Source: Tubulanus polymorphus
Taxonomy: Eukaryota > Nemertea > Palaeonemertea > Tubulaniformes > Tubulanidae
Length of the DNA stretch: 64,000 nt
Assembly: GCF_964204645.1 (NCBI RefSeq)
Contig: NC_134027.1
Coordinates: 2,778,485 to 2,842,484, forward strand
Direction: 5' to 3'
A program made the position numbers and the translations under genes. The notes under the pieces were generated by a model, which saw nothing but the letters and a program-made list of their open reading frames with translations, was not told the origin of the DNA and made no database searches. Below are positions 13,501 through 28,400 of this stretch, piece after piece; the stretch's first letter is position 1, and each line of letters begins with the position of its first letter.

Positions 13501-16500
13501 GTTTAATGACACTAATGAATTATGAAACAGTCTTCATCGATTGATTGATCGATGCACTTAACACAGGGAAGCATTTTTGAAAACAAAGTCACATGCTGTT
13601 AAACTGAAGTAGGCTGCAGTCACCTCATCCTAGAAAATCTCAGTCGCCATCTCGTCGTTGCGGTGTTTACGTCTGTTTTTCCGAATGCGTCAGACATTCT
13701 TCACGCCATATTTATTCATTTAACACTTACCAATTTACCAGTAAAATTTTAACACCTATACGCCTCTGCAAGGAAATTAAACCTCTGCGGGGCTACTACG
13801 ATTTAATGTGTACCCAGTTACATTAGTTCCATCAGGGGATGAATTCGGTTTGTAGTTAGAGCCGATTTGAATTGTAAGTAAACATCTATTCGCCTCCTGA
13901 AACTGATGTATTTTTGATATCGGGATTTCATCAAATCCTTTGATACATGAAAATGATACATAGATTTTAATCTATAAGGACGTCTTCGACTCAGTTGCCA
14001 CTGGTTACTCCATAATCTACGATTAATGATATCTCCAGTGACAGTATACAACGCGTTCGGGATTAGAATTCGAATCTATGGTAAGATAATTGTAATATTT
14101 GAAAAATGAAAAAAAAAATGAAATCATTATCAAGAATTAAAATCAAAGTTAAAAGACACACCGCTTTGGACTCTTTCAAATAGCGGGTATCGGTCTTACT
14201 ATCTAGTCTGAGAATAGTTATTCTGATATTTTGACACTCTATTCAACTCCTCAAAGTTTTAACGTTTTTGCGAAAATCTTATAACAAAAACACAACGATC
14301 TAAGCTCAAATTGCAGTTATTACTGATTAACACGAGTTGATTTTTTTCCATAGCAATAAACTGGGTCGTAGATATCTTTCAGCGTCGTGCAGCTTATTGA
14401 CTAACTCTCGGCAAAAATTGACATGCGGACATTTGGCGCGTGATTAAATCCGATTCGGTCAATACAGATCACGAATCCGTTTATTTGGCATTAATAGACT
14501 GTTCGTCTTAAGTTTCAAGAATGGAACAGAGTCAACAGTAAACGACTGACACATGTCGGTTTCAGGCGTCAGTTGACTAATTATTTCTCCCAGATTTGAT
14601 ACCGCAGCATGTCTTACCAAATGGATTCGGGATCTACTATTTCAATTGTCCATTTTTAGGAACTTTATGCACAGATACCTACGATAGATAAGAACACGAT
14701 AAAACCCCTGCTGGTATTCTTCTTTGACATTTGATATTGGCCAGTATTGAATTTCATTTAAGGGTAAACTTGTTTGTTTGGGGTGAATGGCATATCTATC
14801 GCTGAATGTCTGAATTGCGACTGTATCATGACGTCTAGGGTTTCATATCTGCTCTATGGACAGAATACCCGATAATGACCACGGTGAGATACGGTGATAA
14901 TAACCGATAAACTCGAAAAAACTATCATTTCAGCTTCGGGTGAATCACACGGCATAAATTCATTTCAATTATCCTTTCATTTTACTGACGATTGAAAAGT
15001 CAGTTGTTATGATATCGAAAATCAACGGTTTCTAGCCGCGAGTTGAGTATCGATCTGCAAAAAAACTCGAATATTGTAGCTATGGTTCAATCAATCGAGT
15101 TCCTGTTTAGCAAACGTTTATTTCAGCTGATAATTCCCAGAAAAAAACATCAATAACACCTGTGATTCGCGTGCAACTACGAAATAAATATTAAGTCGGT
15201 ATAGTTGTAATACTATTTGTCGCATTTACGTGAATATCTATCATCCAACGTGATATCACGGGTCATTCGTTGTTGGCGCGTATCTATAAAAAGTCGCTTA
15301 ATAAACTATAAGAATGAACACCGCGTTACATGGATTCAGCTTCTGATTGCATTGACCCCGTATTCGATACCGTCCTCACAACGGTTATTTATGTAAAAGT
15401 AGACATCATAAATTGTAATCAAAACGAGCTTCGGAAATTCGCCGGTTTTTGCGACAAATGTTTTCTTAGTTATTGATACGAATGCGAATACACGACATAT
15501 TAATCAAAATAAATTCATCGGCGAATTGTATAAATTCTATTCGCGCTGTTCGGTATTTGTTCCTAATTTCAATACGAGTTACAAATATAAACCACATCTA
15601 TATTCTGAAATATAATTTCATGATTTTGATATAAAGATAGATGGAAATATGAGAATTTTCATTTAACGCGAGTCACTTAATATGTCGACTTTGTACAAAT
15701 TGAATTCTGTGCTTTCGACCACAAACAAAAAATCAAATTATTCATTTCTGTCTGGGATACAGCTCTCGTGCTCAACGCTGTAAATTCGATTTCTGATGAC
15801 GAACAGCAAACCTTTTTGATGTTAGAATCAGACGTTTTTGCGCTATGGTGTCGATTATTTTAGCTTTATAAAGTAATATGATACTGAAGTAGGTCCCGTG
15901 AGTCTGTTTAGAAAAAACTGCTCTTCGCGCATAGTTCGCCCTGTATATCCCGCTTGATGCGTTAATTCGAGGCAGAATATTCTGGAAGAAATTTAAAATT
16001 CTTCCACTAAAAACAAACACTTCCATTGACATCAATAAATTTTGAATAATTTTCGTATCATATTTCAAGTATCGTATTTATGTATCGTGAAACTTCGTGC
16101 TGGTGTTAACATTAATATGCACGTTTCATTCCCTTTTTACAACGAGTCATCCTAACCAACGAACAAACTATTATTTTCCCTGTTTACCCCGCACAAACAA
16201 TCGGCACTAATTCGGGGCGAGATGTAAATATAGATTGTTTGTGATGTAATTTTGCCCAAAAATCGGCATAAATTGTCACGTTTTATTTGATTTCTTCTTG
16301 CTATTTTTTTCTCCTTTTTGATAAAAGAAACATATGGTGAATACGGGGCATTTTCCGTAGTTATTAAAGAAGGCTATGATTGAAATTGAATTTCCATACT
16401 GACTGATAATACGTCAATATCCAATTCTGCATTTGACATAAAAAATTCATTTGATCCCATAATCTGTGCTCATGATACGCATGCTCGTCATAGATAACCG

Positions 16501-16900
16501 AAACGTCCGTTGTTCGCTGCACTGTGGTTATTGAATTGAAGTACTTGTTCTATGTCGATTGGTATTGCATTATCAAGAGTCGTCGAATGCCTTAAAGTCA
16601 GTTATCAGCTGCATGTCGATATTGTACTTGTAACACATTAATATGTCAAATTTTTCGGCTTAAATGATGTTAATACCGTACAGAGAAGGATCACTCGATC
16701 GTATCGGTGTATGACGAGCATGACGAGCATGCCGAACATTTCATCAAAACCATCAAACTGAAATGAAAAGTAACCAGATACGGAGCGAATCAAGTGCAAA
16801 TTATTTCCTTAATGATTAAGGAGAGAAAATAAATGTTTCACTTTTTAAAACTCATTTCGTGCTGGAAAATTACTCAGTTTTTGCTATTCTGCTGATACTT
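10530..16900. other. Gene-poor intergenic DNA
   Basis: No recognisable gene. ORFs on either strand are below about 95 codons, and their translations lack known motifs. Small symmetries exist, such as CATCGAT/ATCGATG with a 6-nt loop at 13,537-13,556 and ATGCTCGTCAT-type inverted copies near 16,480 and 16,720, but nothing that defines an element. Confidence 0.5.
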
Positions 16901-16951
16901 TTCGTTAAGGTGTTTCGACGATGCTCGGAACTGATTTTTTTTCCGCTCCGC

Positions 16952-16959
16952 TATAAATA
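16952..16959 (+). promoter_or_regulatory. TATA-like box upstream of a coding-like patch
   Basis: TATAAATA lies in a stretch that also has TCAGTT (16,971-16,976), which resembles the invertebrate initiator. The 21-bp spacing from the TATA start to the initiator A is shorter than the usual 30 or so, so the pair may not be functional as drawn. A 9-bp inverted repeat, GGAACTGAT near 16,927 and ATCAGTTCC at 16,970, brackets the box. The first coding-like ATG follows at 17,239. Confidence 0.2.
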
Positions 16960-17238
16960 AAACGAACCGATCAGTTCCACGGGTCAAGGACGCGCTATAC
17001 CTCAAGAAAATTCACCGCGATGTCACGTGTTGTCATTACGGCGTTACTCGAGCAATCTAAAAACAAGCAAAATGCCGCACGTAAGAATAGCCTAATGCCG
17101 GATGTCATTTATCGTTTGTGGGCCACGATTGAACGATCAATGATATGTTTGACTGTCATCAGTCACTAAGATTTGTCTGTCACCGTCGAGCTTTTCTCCC
17201 AATTTTACCCTAATCCCATCCCATTTCCTACTCCTCGA

Positions 17239-17337
17239 ATGACAATTCATGCAAAGCGCATTCAACGATGGCCGAAGGAGTCGACGCAACTTATCACGAC
17301 TTATGTGTTTGGTGAAGATGTTAATCGCGCTCGACAG
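17239..17337 (+). CDS. Candidate first coding exon, unknown protein
   Basis: An ATG opens 33 codons beginning MTIHAKRIQRWPKES and ending at CGACAG followed by the plausible donor GTAATC. If not spliced, the frame stops two codons later. Nothing in it is recognisable. The support is the clustering of a TATA-like box, an ATG, a donor, and a GC-richer composition. I found no partner exon with a matching phase, so this could be chance. Confidence 0.2.
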
Positions 17338-17345
17338 GTAATCTA

Positions 17346-17567
17346 ATGGTTCCGCTAGACTGCAGTTTGTATAACGACAATTGTCTGCGGCCGGTAACAG
17401 TGATCATTCGGACTATTCGGAAAATTTACTTAGCCACATCCCGCAGACAACTTCCGAAAGCCGAGTTCGAGGCGCTGAAAAAGCGTCGCCGACCTATTTT
17501 CGACGTGACGGTTATCACCGGCACAGCGCGACTCCTCGCTACAGTCACACGTTCATTTGATGATTGA
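17346..17567 (+). CDS. Coding-like 73-codon ORF, unknown
   Basis: An ATG-started ORF of 73 codons ends with TGA. Its translation is unusually protein-like for this region: basic, with a helix-prone LPKAEFEALKKRRR segment (about residues 36-49) followed by a beta-prone IFDVTVITGTARLLATVT segment. It begins 8 bp after the donor of the candidate exon at 17,239-17,337, but in another frame. I do not recognise any family. It may be an orphan small protein, a relic exon, or chance in a GC-richer patch. Confidence 0.2.
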   Translation: MVPLDCSLYNDNCLRPVTVIIRTIRKIYLATSRRQLPKAEFEALKKRRRPIFDVTVITGTARLLATVTRSFDD

Positions 17568-17639
17568 AATCACAATTTTCGCTCACTCGTCACAGAGACA
17601 TGCAATTCTGTAAGTGATACGAGATTATATCCCTTTCGC

Positions 17640-19270
17640 GAAGGGAAATGTCAGCCATTGAAACCGTCCGTCATTCTCGGAGGTGATCTTCAGTCTGAAT
17701 AAAAGTAGTAAATTAAAGAACTGTGTTTTCTCGCGTGAATTACCCGTGTCCTATTGGAAATTGGAAAATAAACGCAATGTTTGACGTGTTACTCGGCAGT
17801 TTTGCGATCTCTATCGAGACGTGAAAGATTCGTACAACTCACGCGACGAGGCTGATGATCTTTAAACAGCAGGCGAGAAATACCAAACAAAATCAACCAT
17901 TATAAAGCACTAGATGCATTAAGAGAACCAAGTCCTCACTGGAACAAACAACTGGTTATTTTATTATAGGTTATTCCGATTTAGAAAAGAAGTTTTTGTT
18001 GTTTATTTGATTGGTAGATTTCGCTTGATTCGTTTTGATTCTGTATTTTTTACAAACCCGCCACACCTATCGGGAGCTAAACGGGCGTTTGATTTTGAAA
18101 TCGGTAGTAACTGTGTCCGGTGAAGTCTACATCCAAACACCGATCAATGCCGTGGAGAAGTCGCGGTAAAACAGCTGCAGGAAGTTAGGGTATTAATCGA
18201 ATTTGGAGAATGCTTTGTGTGATTATATGGTAATATTAACGTTTATGAGCTACTAATACCACTGTTGAGCGAGATTTCGACCACAATTCTGTCGTATTAT
18301 CCAACCCTCATTACCACTGTGCTCAACATCAAAGTATAAATTATGGCCAGCTAATGTAGATACTTAAGGTGTGTTATGGGGGAGGCAGAACTGAGTTATG
18401 AGGTATAAACCGGTGACAAAGAAAATGCACAATGTCTGCAGCGTCAAGATAATTAAATAGCCAGGTAGAATTTATGCAGTAATCTCTTTTTATGAAGACT
18501 TTGCGGATTTGTGTAATGAGGCAAGATCACGAAGGCACCAGTATAATAATTATATTAAGTAACGTGAATTGATACCATACATCCCGTAGTGTTATGATAT
18601 ATTATGCTCGGTTTTGTATTACGAGAAGTGATTCTTATGAAACCGTACGGTTCCAATTTCTACCATAGAACGCGATATTTCTGGTAAATTGATATGGAAG
18701 TCAGAATATCTGACATGAACATCGAACACTACACGTATAGAATATACACGAGAGAAAAAAATGTTCTATATACATCTTTGATTCGATCTACTTGCCCAGA
18801 CTTGTCAAGAAAATTTAGGAATTATCTGAGATGATTGTTCAACGTGCCACGGAAACCATCTATCTGCTGTATTGTCGGGTTTGCGATACCCGTAAGAATA
18901 TCGCTGAATAAATATCAATCTAAATCGTTTTTGTGTGAATTACGAAGCTTTTCGCTGAAAACTACGTTATCACTCGGTGTAAAGCCAATTTCTCTACGCG
19001 TGTGGTCGGCATTAGCTCGTCGTTTTCTGAGAATTGATTAACCTAAATAGGTGAGTGTTGATTATAAGTGCATTCTTAAATTTTAATCATGACGACCACA
19101 CCTCAACGCGTTGCAAAGTAGGTAGCTTTCAAGTATTTTAAAATGAATGCGTCTACCGGTAGTCGAGGTAACATCAGCCATTGGAATACAAACTCCTGCA
19201 AGTAGTAGACCATTGACACCCTGTTATACCTCTCCAGCCCCTCAGGTATAGATCATATCGGCTGAAGTCA
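17640..19270. other. Intergenic DNA, nothing recognised
   Basis: Only short ORFs occur here, without recognisable motifs. I see no repeats of note and no RNA genes. Confidence 0.5.
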
Positions 19271-19274
19271 TTTG

Positions 19275-19410
19275 GAAGACGTATGTTTTGTACATTTTAC
19301 ACCCATCTTTTGGAATACCCTACCCCGACTCCTAAGTGATATCGACACTCTTTCAATATTCAAAGGACAGATCAAGTTATGTTCAAGTCATCACTTATAT
19401 TTCCGCGGTG
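19275..19410 (+). mobile_element. Decayed non-LTR retrotransposon ORF2 C-terminal fragment
   Basis: The plus-strand frame reads FTPIFWNTLPRLLSDIDTL followed by SIFKGQIKL. This follows the pattern seen at the very C-terminus of many LINE-type reverse transcriptase proteins: hydrophobic-x-P-x-(F/L)WN(T/S)LP, then L.-.I....LS.FK..(I/L)K. No reverse transcriptase or endonuclease domain is preserved next to it. The upstream frame is interrupted, so this is a short dead remnant. The family (CR1, Jockey or other) cannot be told from this piece. The assignment rests on motif memory, not on an alignment. Confidence 0.45.
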
Positions 19411-19419
19411 CATCTTTGA

Positions 19420-22400
19420 TAATAGTTCTACAATTTACAACGCGCTATACAAATTCATAATCCAATCCGATCACAAAGTGTTTCGCATTTTATTCTTTAA
19501 ATCGATTCAACTATTTCCACCTAATCGAAGACATTTAGATGTTTTCCATGATTTCCTGATTCGAATCTACCTCTAACTGGGATTTCAGTTGCCAGTTATA
19601 TCCGATACCTGGCAATTCGGTTCCTGGCTTGCTGCAATTATTCATACTGAGAGGTAAAGCACCCTCCTCTATCTGTCTCATTTTTCAACCCCACAGGTGA
19701 TTTTTCTTCGCCAGTGACAACTTTTTTCTGGGGACATTCAATTTCAAGCGGATACTAAACGTCAGGTGGTTGGTGATTAATCATGCTTTACTGAGCTCAT
19801 CTCACTAATATAATTCTTATTCAAAAAGTGAACTGATCCAAGACTTTCCTGTAAAACGGTGAGAATCGGTGAAAAATGGTACTGGTAACCGCTGGTAAAA
19901 TCTTTAATTGCATGCCACACGACATGATCGATGAAGGAATGCATGAAATGTCCTTCCTTTTACAGAATAACATCGTTGCATTGCCTTTTATTATGTCATT
20001 ACGATTACAATTTTCAATGTAAAATTCTGCACTCGGTAACCCACTAGTCATTTCACCATCTTGACGACGATATTTTACAGCCAGTTTTATCTACGAGAAC
20101 TTCTTCTTTTGGAAAAAGCGACAGTAATAACACTCGCTGATAATGGTGTTTCGTTTCTTCAATTCAGTCGTAAATTAGCGATAAATATACGGTACAATTC
20201 GTCCGACATTTATGTTATTAATTTTACCGTTTGAAATGCGATTCTCATGCGTTTATCAGACGATAGCGGTGACTAAATGCCTCGAAATATGACGACAAAC
20301 TCTACTTCGAATGTTGGCGGTTTCTTCCGATATTCATCTGCGTATTTCCCGACGGTAATATTACAATCTATGAAATGGTCATTAAGACTATGTCTTGTGA
20401 TCCGGTGTTTTCGCATGGCTAGATCGACACTTCAATAAAACTGCAAGATAAATGTACAAAGAGAAATCATAAATTGGCCGCCATGACGTGCATCCTGATT
20501 GATTACGAGCTAGAGTTTATCTTACAACGACACGGGCCGAGATTGTAGAAATGAATCCTGTTTTTAGGTAGATAATCTCGCTTATCTGTAGACTATATAT
20601 ACGGTATCGTGTTATATTTTACCCAATTGACCGAAAAATTCCTCGATTTCTTAAGATGCAAATATTCAGCAGTAAACTGTATACGATTTACCAGTTGTAA
20701 ATTTCAAAAAAAACATTACGCCATTTGAAGTGACAATCTTGCTTTCTCTAACTTCTTTCTCTTTGTGATCCTATATTAGCACTGTAACATTGCCATAAGA
20801 ACAAGAGAGCTCGTTTATCAGGCTCAACCGCGACACGTCAGAAAAATATCGATATACAGATAGATAGTGTGAGAGATTGTAGAATAACAGTAAACGTTAA
20901 TAAACGGGTCTTCGATGTCAATCTGTCATATGAAGAATTTCTATAAAACACAATAATGACCATAGAGACGATCTCATATATTGTATAATTATTCCCAAAT
21001 GAGTGTCCGATAAATATCTCAATTGCCTGCAAAATCCAGCCCTAGCTTGATTCGAAGGCTAATTGGGAAAATGAGGGTCGTCGGTCATAGAGCAATGGCA
21101 GAATCTGTTATTAGAATCGGAGTATGTGCATGATGCAATATGTTCATTTAGTTTAGTCATTTTCGACGTTTTACTGTTAAATTATTTACTCAAAAACGAT
21201 ATATCGATATTCTACGCTGCATTCGTAACTAGATATGAGTAGATATAATTTCGGCGTCGATACCAACAGCCAACCTGATGTGATAGAATTCTGTTCCTGT
21301 TATTCTGGGATCGGAAACGTGCGCATTGTATCAGATCGTTTTGTTGAGGGGAAACATATGTTTTCTCCTATGAAATGTCGACAATTTTTGTGTGATCGCT
21401 TTTTTCGATATCAATAACAACCATCCGCGAAACATCAACTTGCACTTTCCTGTGTTTGAAGATGTGATACAACGCTGTGTATATAGATCACAGAAAGATG
21501 TTACCGATGAAATTTTCAGGTTTTCAAACAGAGAACTTCTGTAACACGATGTAGTTTAGTGATTCCAGACTGGATGCGCACTACTGACATACATTCTTTC
21601 TAATCATTGGTTTGTCGAAACTTTGAGGAAAGTTGCTTCATCTCTGGTTCCAGCAATCTGTTTTTTTATGTTTTTTGAGACGGTCTCGATCGCACAGATA
21701 TTAGCCTCGTTAGGTTCACGCATGACGCGGGACGGAATCTCCTGGTTCTCGTATAGCACTCGCGTCGCGTTTACGATTTGACTCATCAATTAATTACACA
21801 CAATTTGGATGTCCACTAAAAATATGATGATTATCGGTGCTAACGACCCAACAAGGCACACGAAACAAGCATTAGAGTTATAGTTTTGATTGGTTGGTGA
21901 GATGTCGTTTGGCGCAGTGTAACGCGATGGTTACGCGTTGCTGCTGCGGCGTACGTCCTAACAGCGTTGAGGCTTTTTTCAGAACGCAACAGCTCACAGT
22001 TCAGTGATTGAGAGGATCAATTAACTTTCTTAGCTCCGTCATTACTTAAAACTTTGAATCACTTTACGGGTGAGTGATTCCATTGGATTTGTTTCATCAA
22101 AGATTTAGACCGGGATGGACTAAAATAATCGAGCCTAACATTTTGAATATTTTTGGGGAACGAGAAGTGTGTACTCATACTGTACAAGGTAAGCGAGCAA
22201 ACCTGGAAATAAATCAGTTACGAATGCCATCAACTATTTTCTTTTACAGTAAGCCTAATAGTCGTATACCTAATATTAAGTATTTTTTCAGCTATCCATG
22301 TTATCAACGCAATCTTAAAAAAGCATTTATCAAATTGCGTCTCAACATCTCCTTGCACTCGCAGATGCATTTAAATTCCCATTCGGCTCAACTATCTTCA

Positions 22401-25400
22401 ATTTATATCTTCTTGTATTTTATGGTTGATCTTCTATAGAGAATTGACTCGTCTATTAAGTGTCAAATGAAAAACTTCAAATAGAACATAAAGCTTGTTC
22501 GTTTTACAGCTGAACCGTGCCACAAATTAATAAACCCCTCAAAATTATGTTTCCCGCGAGATTCGCCGTTAAATATGACTATCACAATGCGCGGTTGTGT
22601 TTATTCAACTAGGAAATCAATCCAGCACGGAAAATATACACATAGAAATATAATTTTGCTTTTACAGAAAATTGACATTACAATAATCTAACTAACAGTT
22701 CATTAACGCTATCATTTTCATACTAGCTAGGGAATTAATTACATATATGAAAATACTGACAGTTAACTTGGCCGCTTGATTTTAATCATCGTGGATCGTT
22801 TCAGAAAACTCAAAAAAACATTTATTCGTCATTTCAAACTCAACTCTGATCATGTATGACCGGTTAACTGTACGTCTCGAAACAAGTCATCTCTATTTTG
22901 ACTGACTTGAAGAATGGGGGGAACTCTCTAAAACGAATCAATTTAACGTTTAATGTTTTGTCAATGAGCATGTATTGCGTCAGCTTTTAGACGTGGGGTA
23001 TAAGCGATCGCCGCACAATTTCTGTAAACCGAGCATCTAAAAATTTGAGAATTCACCTGTTAAAGGTATCAGGTGCCTCTACGGATTTCATTAGCAGCGA
23101 AACAAAAGATTGATTGTGGATATAATCCCATTCCGGGGAAACATACAGCTCTTAGTGGCCATTAATCATTCGTTTAAATCATTAGTTTAACAGGTTTCAC
23201 CCTCGGTCCAATACAACATAAAGATCGTTTCTAGTTCCCGGAAATCGCATCTTTCTGGCGAAAAGCACGATTTCTTTTTTTAACTTGAATGGAACTTTAG
23301 AAACTTTCGATCACCGGCAGGATTAGATAAACTACAGTTACATTTTTCGCACTTAATCTTTTTATTCGGTGAACCTCGCATACATCACATACCACAACAA
23401 AACTAAAACGTACAAAAGTTTCGAGGCAATATCGTAAAAATAGTCGCAGAAAATCGCTTCCTGCATCGCAACAACCTGCGAAGTTGCAATAAAACTCACA
23501 GCTCGCTTGATAGTTTATGAACGCCTTACTGGTAAACTGTATTACCATCGGCAAATTGTTTTCTGGCTGGTGAAACATGTAACGAAGGCGCCTAATTTGA
23601 GTATTTCATCGAAAAATAAGTTTCGCATCTTCATATGATCAAATCACTTCCACTGGTCGGTTTTTACATTAATAACATATCGAGAAATATTGAGATAACG
23701 AACGTGCGCAGATAGCTCTGAGCCATGTTACAAAAAGCCACCGCTGCCCGAGACGGATACGCATCAAACAGGCTTTTCAACGGGATGAAATAAAGGTCGT
23801 GGACATCGAGTAGTCTTTTGGTCGTAATAAGGTTGAAATCAGTGATCGTCATTTTCTGATAGAGTTACTGACTGATCTACCTGATGCACCGACATCATAG
23901 ATATAATGCAGATGGGTCTTAATGGTTCATAACTAGAAAGCATATTATGATATTTGAAGGGAAGGCTATGAGGTACATGTATATTAGAGAAACATCAACG
24001 GGATTGTATTCCCTTCCCAGCAATAATCCACGTACTGGTGACTGTTGAATGTAGATAGTTAATAGGAAATGACAATACTTATGGGTCTGAGTTGTATTAA
24101 ACAGTATCTATTTACGATCTTTGGCGATCTAACTCGTTCAAATGATGGTCGTTCATCGGAGTGACCTTGACATGTGTGCATATGAATAATAAAGTAGCTT
24201 CGGGGGTATGGAATTGTAGTACCTTTCTAACAGGTGTTTAAACATACAAACGATACTTCGCGAAATTGATCTTCCTCTAACGATATAGTTATATTTGAAA
24301 TCCAGACGGCATGTTCGCCGTTTCATAGACAAATATGTGAACCATAGATAGATATGTCCCGTCGGTCCATCGGGTAAATAGCATCTTGGGATAAAGGGTA
24401 CTTTACGTATCGGCTCATGTTGACACAAGGCTGCAGTGATTGAATGTTCTAGCTAGAACATAGTCTGATCCGTGCTGATACTTTGTCGAGGCAGTTACCC
24501 GGACGGATTGGATCAGTCACGAAATGTAAACACCAGCTAGCAAATGATCAAACTGTTTCTGGTGCGTAGGCCTATCATCTCGAATTGAACGTGTGTTTTT
24601 TAGAGTCGCGACATGTGCATGAATACGTTTTCCAATTTCGAGTGGAAATCTATATATCGTATTTTTCACAATGAATGAATCTGTATCGGACGGATCAGCA
24701 TTCATATCAATTTGGAAGATAGAAATCGAGTAGATTTTGACAGAGCCTTGTCCCGTGGTTTTCAATGCGATCACTCGTTCATGAATAAAATATCAAATTG
24801 AAGCCGTATCAGTCACTGCTGGCATGTAATATCGAGTCTCAATTGGGTCGAGATTAAAATTTATGGTTTACGACGTATACGACACACATTTTCTCAAATA
24901 TCGGTATTCCATTCAGATATACGAGTCACCTCGTATACATTGCATGCGGAATACTACCATCAAAAATTCAATATCAATTTCATTTTAATATTAGTTTCAC
25001 CATAGTTACCGAGGTCGACTGGGTGGAGGGTAAAATCGACTCGGGCGCCTGTATTTGTTTTTTTAAATTAATATTGACTTCAGTTAACATCACGTTTTGC
25101 TCATTTTATGACATGGATTTTCGAATCTACGAAGTTTTGTCAATGCTACATCGCGTAAAAGAAGTAAAAATTTGTCTGGCTAATTCCGTTACATTCTTTT
25201 TTAGCTTTTAGTCGACGCCAACGCGTCATCGAATATTCAATGATTCTTTATGTAAATTAACGATTTTCCCGGCGGATAAAAGCAGCTCAAACAACCTGCT
25301 CATTTCGGAACCGTAGCGGTGTAACGATACTCGATTTAATTGCGATGCGATGCATATAAAACCGTGGACAAATATTGTGGGAAATGGCATTTATATTGGC

Positions 25401-28400
25401 GAAAATAACACCGTAATTGTACTTCAGTATTCAGCGTAATGGAAGCTATTCCTTTGAAACTTCAATAGGAAATACATATATTGCAGGAACTTTTCAACTG
25501 AACGATGAACTTTCGGTCAGATTAATTCATAAAGGCGTGGATGACGCGCTGTTACAAAACAAACGCGAAACACGTGAAATATTTCATATTGTATTCGAAT
25601 ATTATTTTCTCTTTGTATTCAATACTTTATCGTGCACTTTTAGTATCGACATTTAATTATTCATCGAGTGATATGGATTGATGTACAAAATGTGCCGGAA
25701 AACAGAAGCTAAGAATCGGTTTGTCGAGTGAAAATGTTTACACGTTGAGGCACGTCTAAGAGTGAGCATCTGAACCTGGTTGATTATTTTTGAACGCTCT
25801 TTTTTCGACGTAATCAAACCGGGGGAAATTGACAGATGATACTATTCACCGGAAAAGTCTTTGATCAATGATTATTTCGTAAATACGCTACTCACCGTGC
25901 AAAATACTTACAGCCGTTTGCTCAAGTGGGAGTTATGTTTGAACAAACTCAGTCTGTTTTTATACGCAATATAAACATTGTCGAAAATAGTCGACTGTGG
26001 ATGAAATCCGACTTGTTCTATACCTTTCAGTAATATGCTCTCTGCAGCCATTAAATGTGATAAATACCCGCTTTCCAAATCTTTCTATACATAAAGATAG
26101 ATTTAATGGAGTTCTATAGTAAAATCTGAACCGATTAGAGATAATCGTGCTGCTTTAAAGCGCCATTAAAAACTAGAAAAAAAATCGGAGCTGATACAAG
26201 ACACCTGAAGAAAATACAACGTATAACATGCTACTAGGCATTCCAAGCGTCTTTTTCTATCGACAAAAACTTTTTGCCTGTGAAAAGTTTTATATTTCTA
26301 GAAATGGAATTAAAACCATATTTGGATTACGTCGCGATCACATGCGAATAACGCGCAGTGTGATTTTGTTTGAATTTCAGTAGCGTACTATAAGGTTCAG
26401 TTTACCCGTTGAGATGCGAGATTCACGTGCTGAGGTGTGAGATAATCCCTGCTGGTTTTCCATATCAACGCGTCATTGGCTTTTAAGTAACAGCCGATCA
26501 ATAAATAGGGTTAGAGTTGACCTTTCAATTAAATGCACAATTGAAATTGCAACACGTGTCTCTAATAATGGACATCTAAATAGATACAGCACTGCAGCGA
26601 AACGAGCACCAGGTGTCTAATAACACAGACATGTCATCCTAATGTAATTAACCATATAATTTCAACAGAAATAATCATTGGTTTGATATCAACTACTATT
26701 CTTTCGACGACCGCCCATTTTTTAGATCTCAAAGACGGCTTTCATAAAAAAGAAGAAAGTGAGAAGCCCTTTGAAGTCGACATGTTACCAAACTAAAACG
26801 TGTTTGTTCATATTGAAGTTCGCTCAGGATGTTCTCCATTTGGAACCAGCTGTGATATTCTGCAATTTCCATTGTCACGAGGTTCCACAGCGTATGGCGT
26901 GGATGCTTCTTTAATGACTAGTTTGATGTATGAATATTGGAAAAGTACACTGACCAAACTTTTTGTCGAGACTAATGCTTTTTTTCCGATGAATTCGATG
27001 GATTTCTTTGATAGATTTTGTTGGGAAAAAGGCACAATATTCGTTCTTCTATCAAAGCGTTCGCGTTTTTATACTGATGTGACAGCTGCACTCCTTGACG
27101 ATTAAAACCAGACTTGTACGACCATATCGATTAGATAGTCTGAATGGAAGTTGGAATCGAATCTAGTGGTTATATTATGCGATGAATTGAAGTACTTCAG
27201 ATAAAATTATCCGTTAAGGTCAACTGTGATTAAACATCGCTACTTATTTATGAATGCAACGGTATGTAATTCCACTTTTGCCAAGGTTGCAAATCGATGC
27301 AAAGTCTAAGTATTTTTTTATTTCATCAATTAGTGAACGCCATTCAATTCAGCTTTTCAATTGTGATTAACGGTCCATAGTTAAGGAAACTTTACGCGCG
27401 AGGAATCCTATCTTCACCTACACGTTTCATAGCGTGCATATATCTGAAAGATTTATATTATAAGAAAACTAGAATACGCAAGATTCAAATAACATTCGTC
27501 GATTCGTTTCACTGATAAGTGACATTAAGCGCTTTTCGTGAATACGTTTGTTGTATTTGGCTTGAAAAAAAGCGATCCATCAAAGAGAATAGAAACAAAG
27601 AATAAAGAATACGCGATGACAACTAAAAGCAACGAAAAGCCAAGATCTTTTCAACGTGTGTGATGAATAAACATTATAGACTGAAGCTCTCACATCTGAG
27701 CAACGTATTAAGTAAATTTTCGCACTAATGGAGATTAAGAAATCGGTAATCCTTCTTCACAAGACTCGAACATTAAAAGCCGGATTAGTGTTTATCTTCC
27801 TAGACAGGGTGAGAATAATCCCTTTTTTTCGAACGCACTATTTTACACTCGTTGTCAGTCCGTTCAATTATTTTTCGTACTATCTCTTGAATAAGACGCA
27901 TGTGCCATATATCCCTAGTAAGTTAGATTTTCAGTGGGTTTATTGAAATTTCTGGAATCCTGAAGTGGCCAATTTGTCACGTTAAATGTGACAGGTCTGG
28001 AGAACCGAAGGACTACGTCACATACCTACAAACGTTTACACACACAAGTGTTACGTCAATTAGAATCACTGAGATCTTCAAAGCTCGATAAAATGTCAAT
28101 TATAGTAACGCACGAATTTCAGAGATTTCTTTACTTGCTCTTTGTTAATGGCATTTCCGTGAAAAATTGATAACGTTTATTCATTACTCAAGATATACAT
28201 CGTTTTCTGGCGAAAGACGACATTGATATATAAATATCATAACGTCTCGTGAATGAAAGCTAAATCCCGGTAGTTGTCAGCGTTGATGAAACCAGGAAAG
28301 GAAACTACAGATGAAATGAGCTCAACTCCGTGTGATATTTGAGCTCTCGAGTGCAGCATAGTTTGAGAACTCGCAATCATTGAATAAAAACTGCGTCTTA

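Noticed and set aside
26808-27035. Protein-like minus ORF as an exon
   Set aside because: No acceptable donor or acceptor, and an equally long plus ORF overlaps it.
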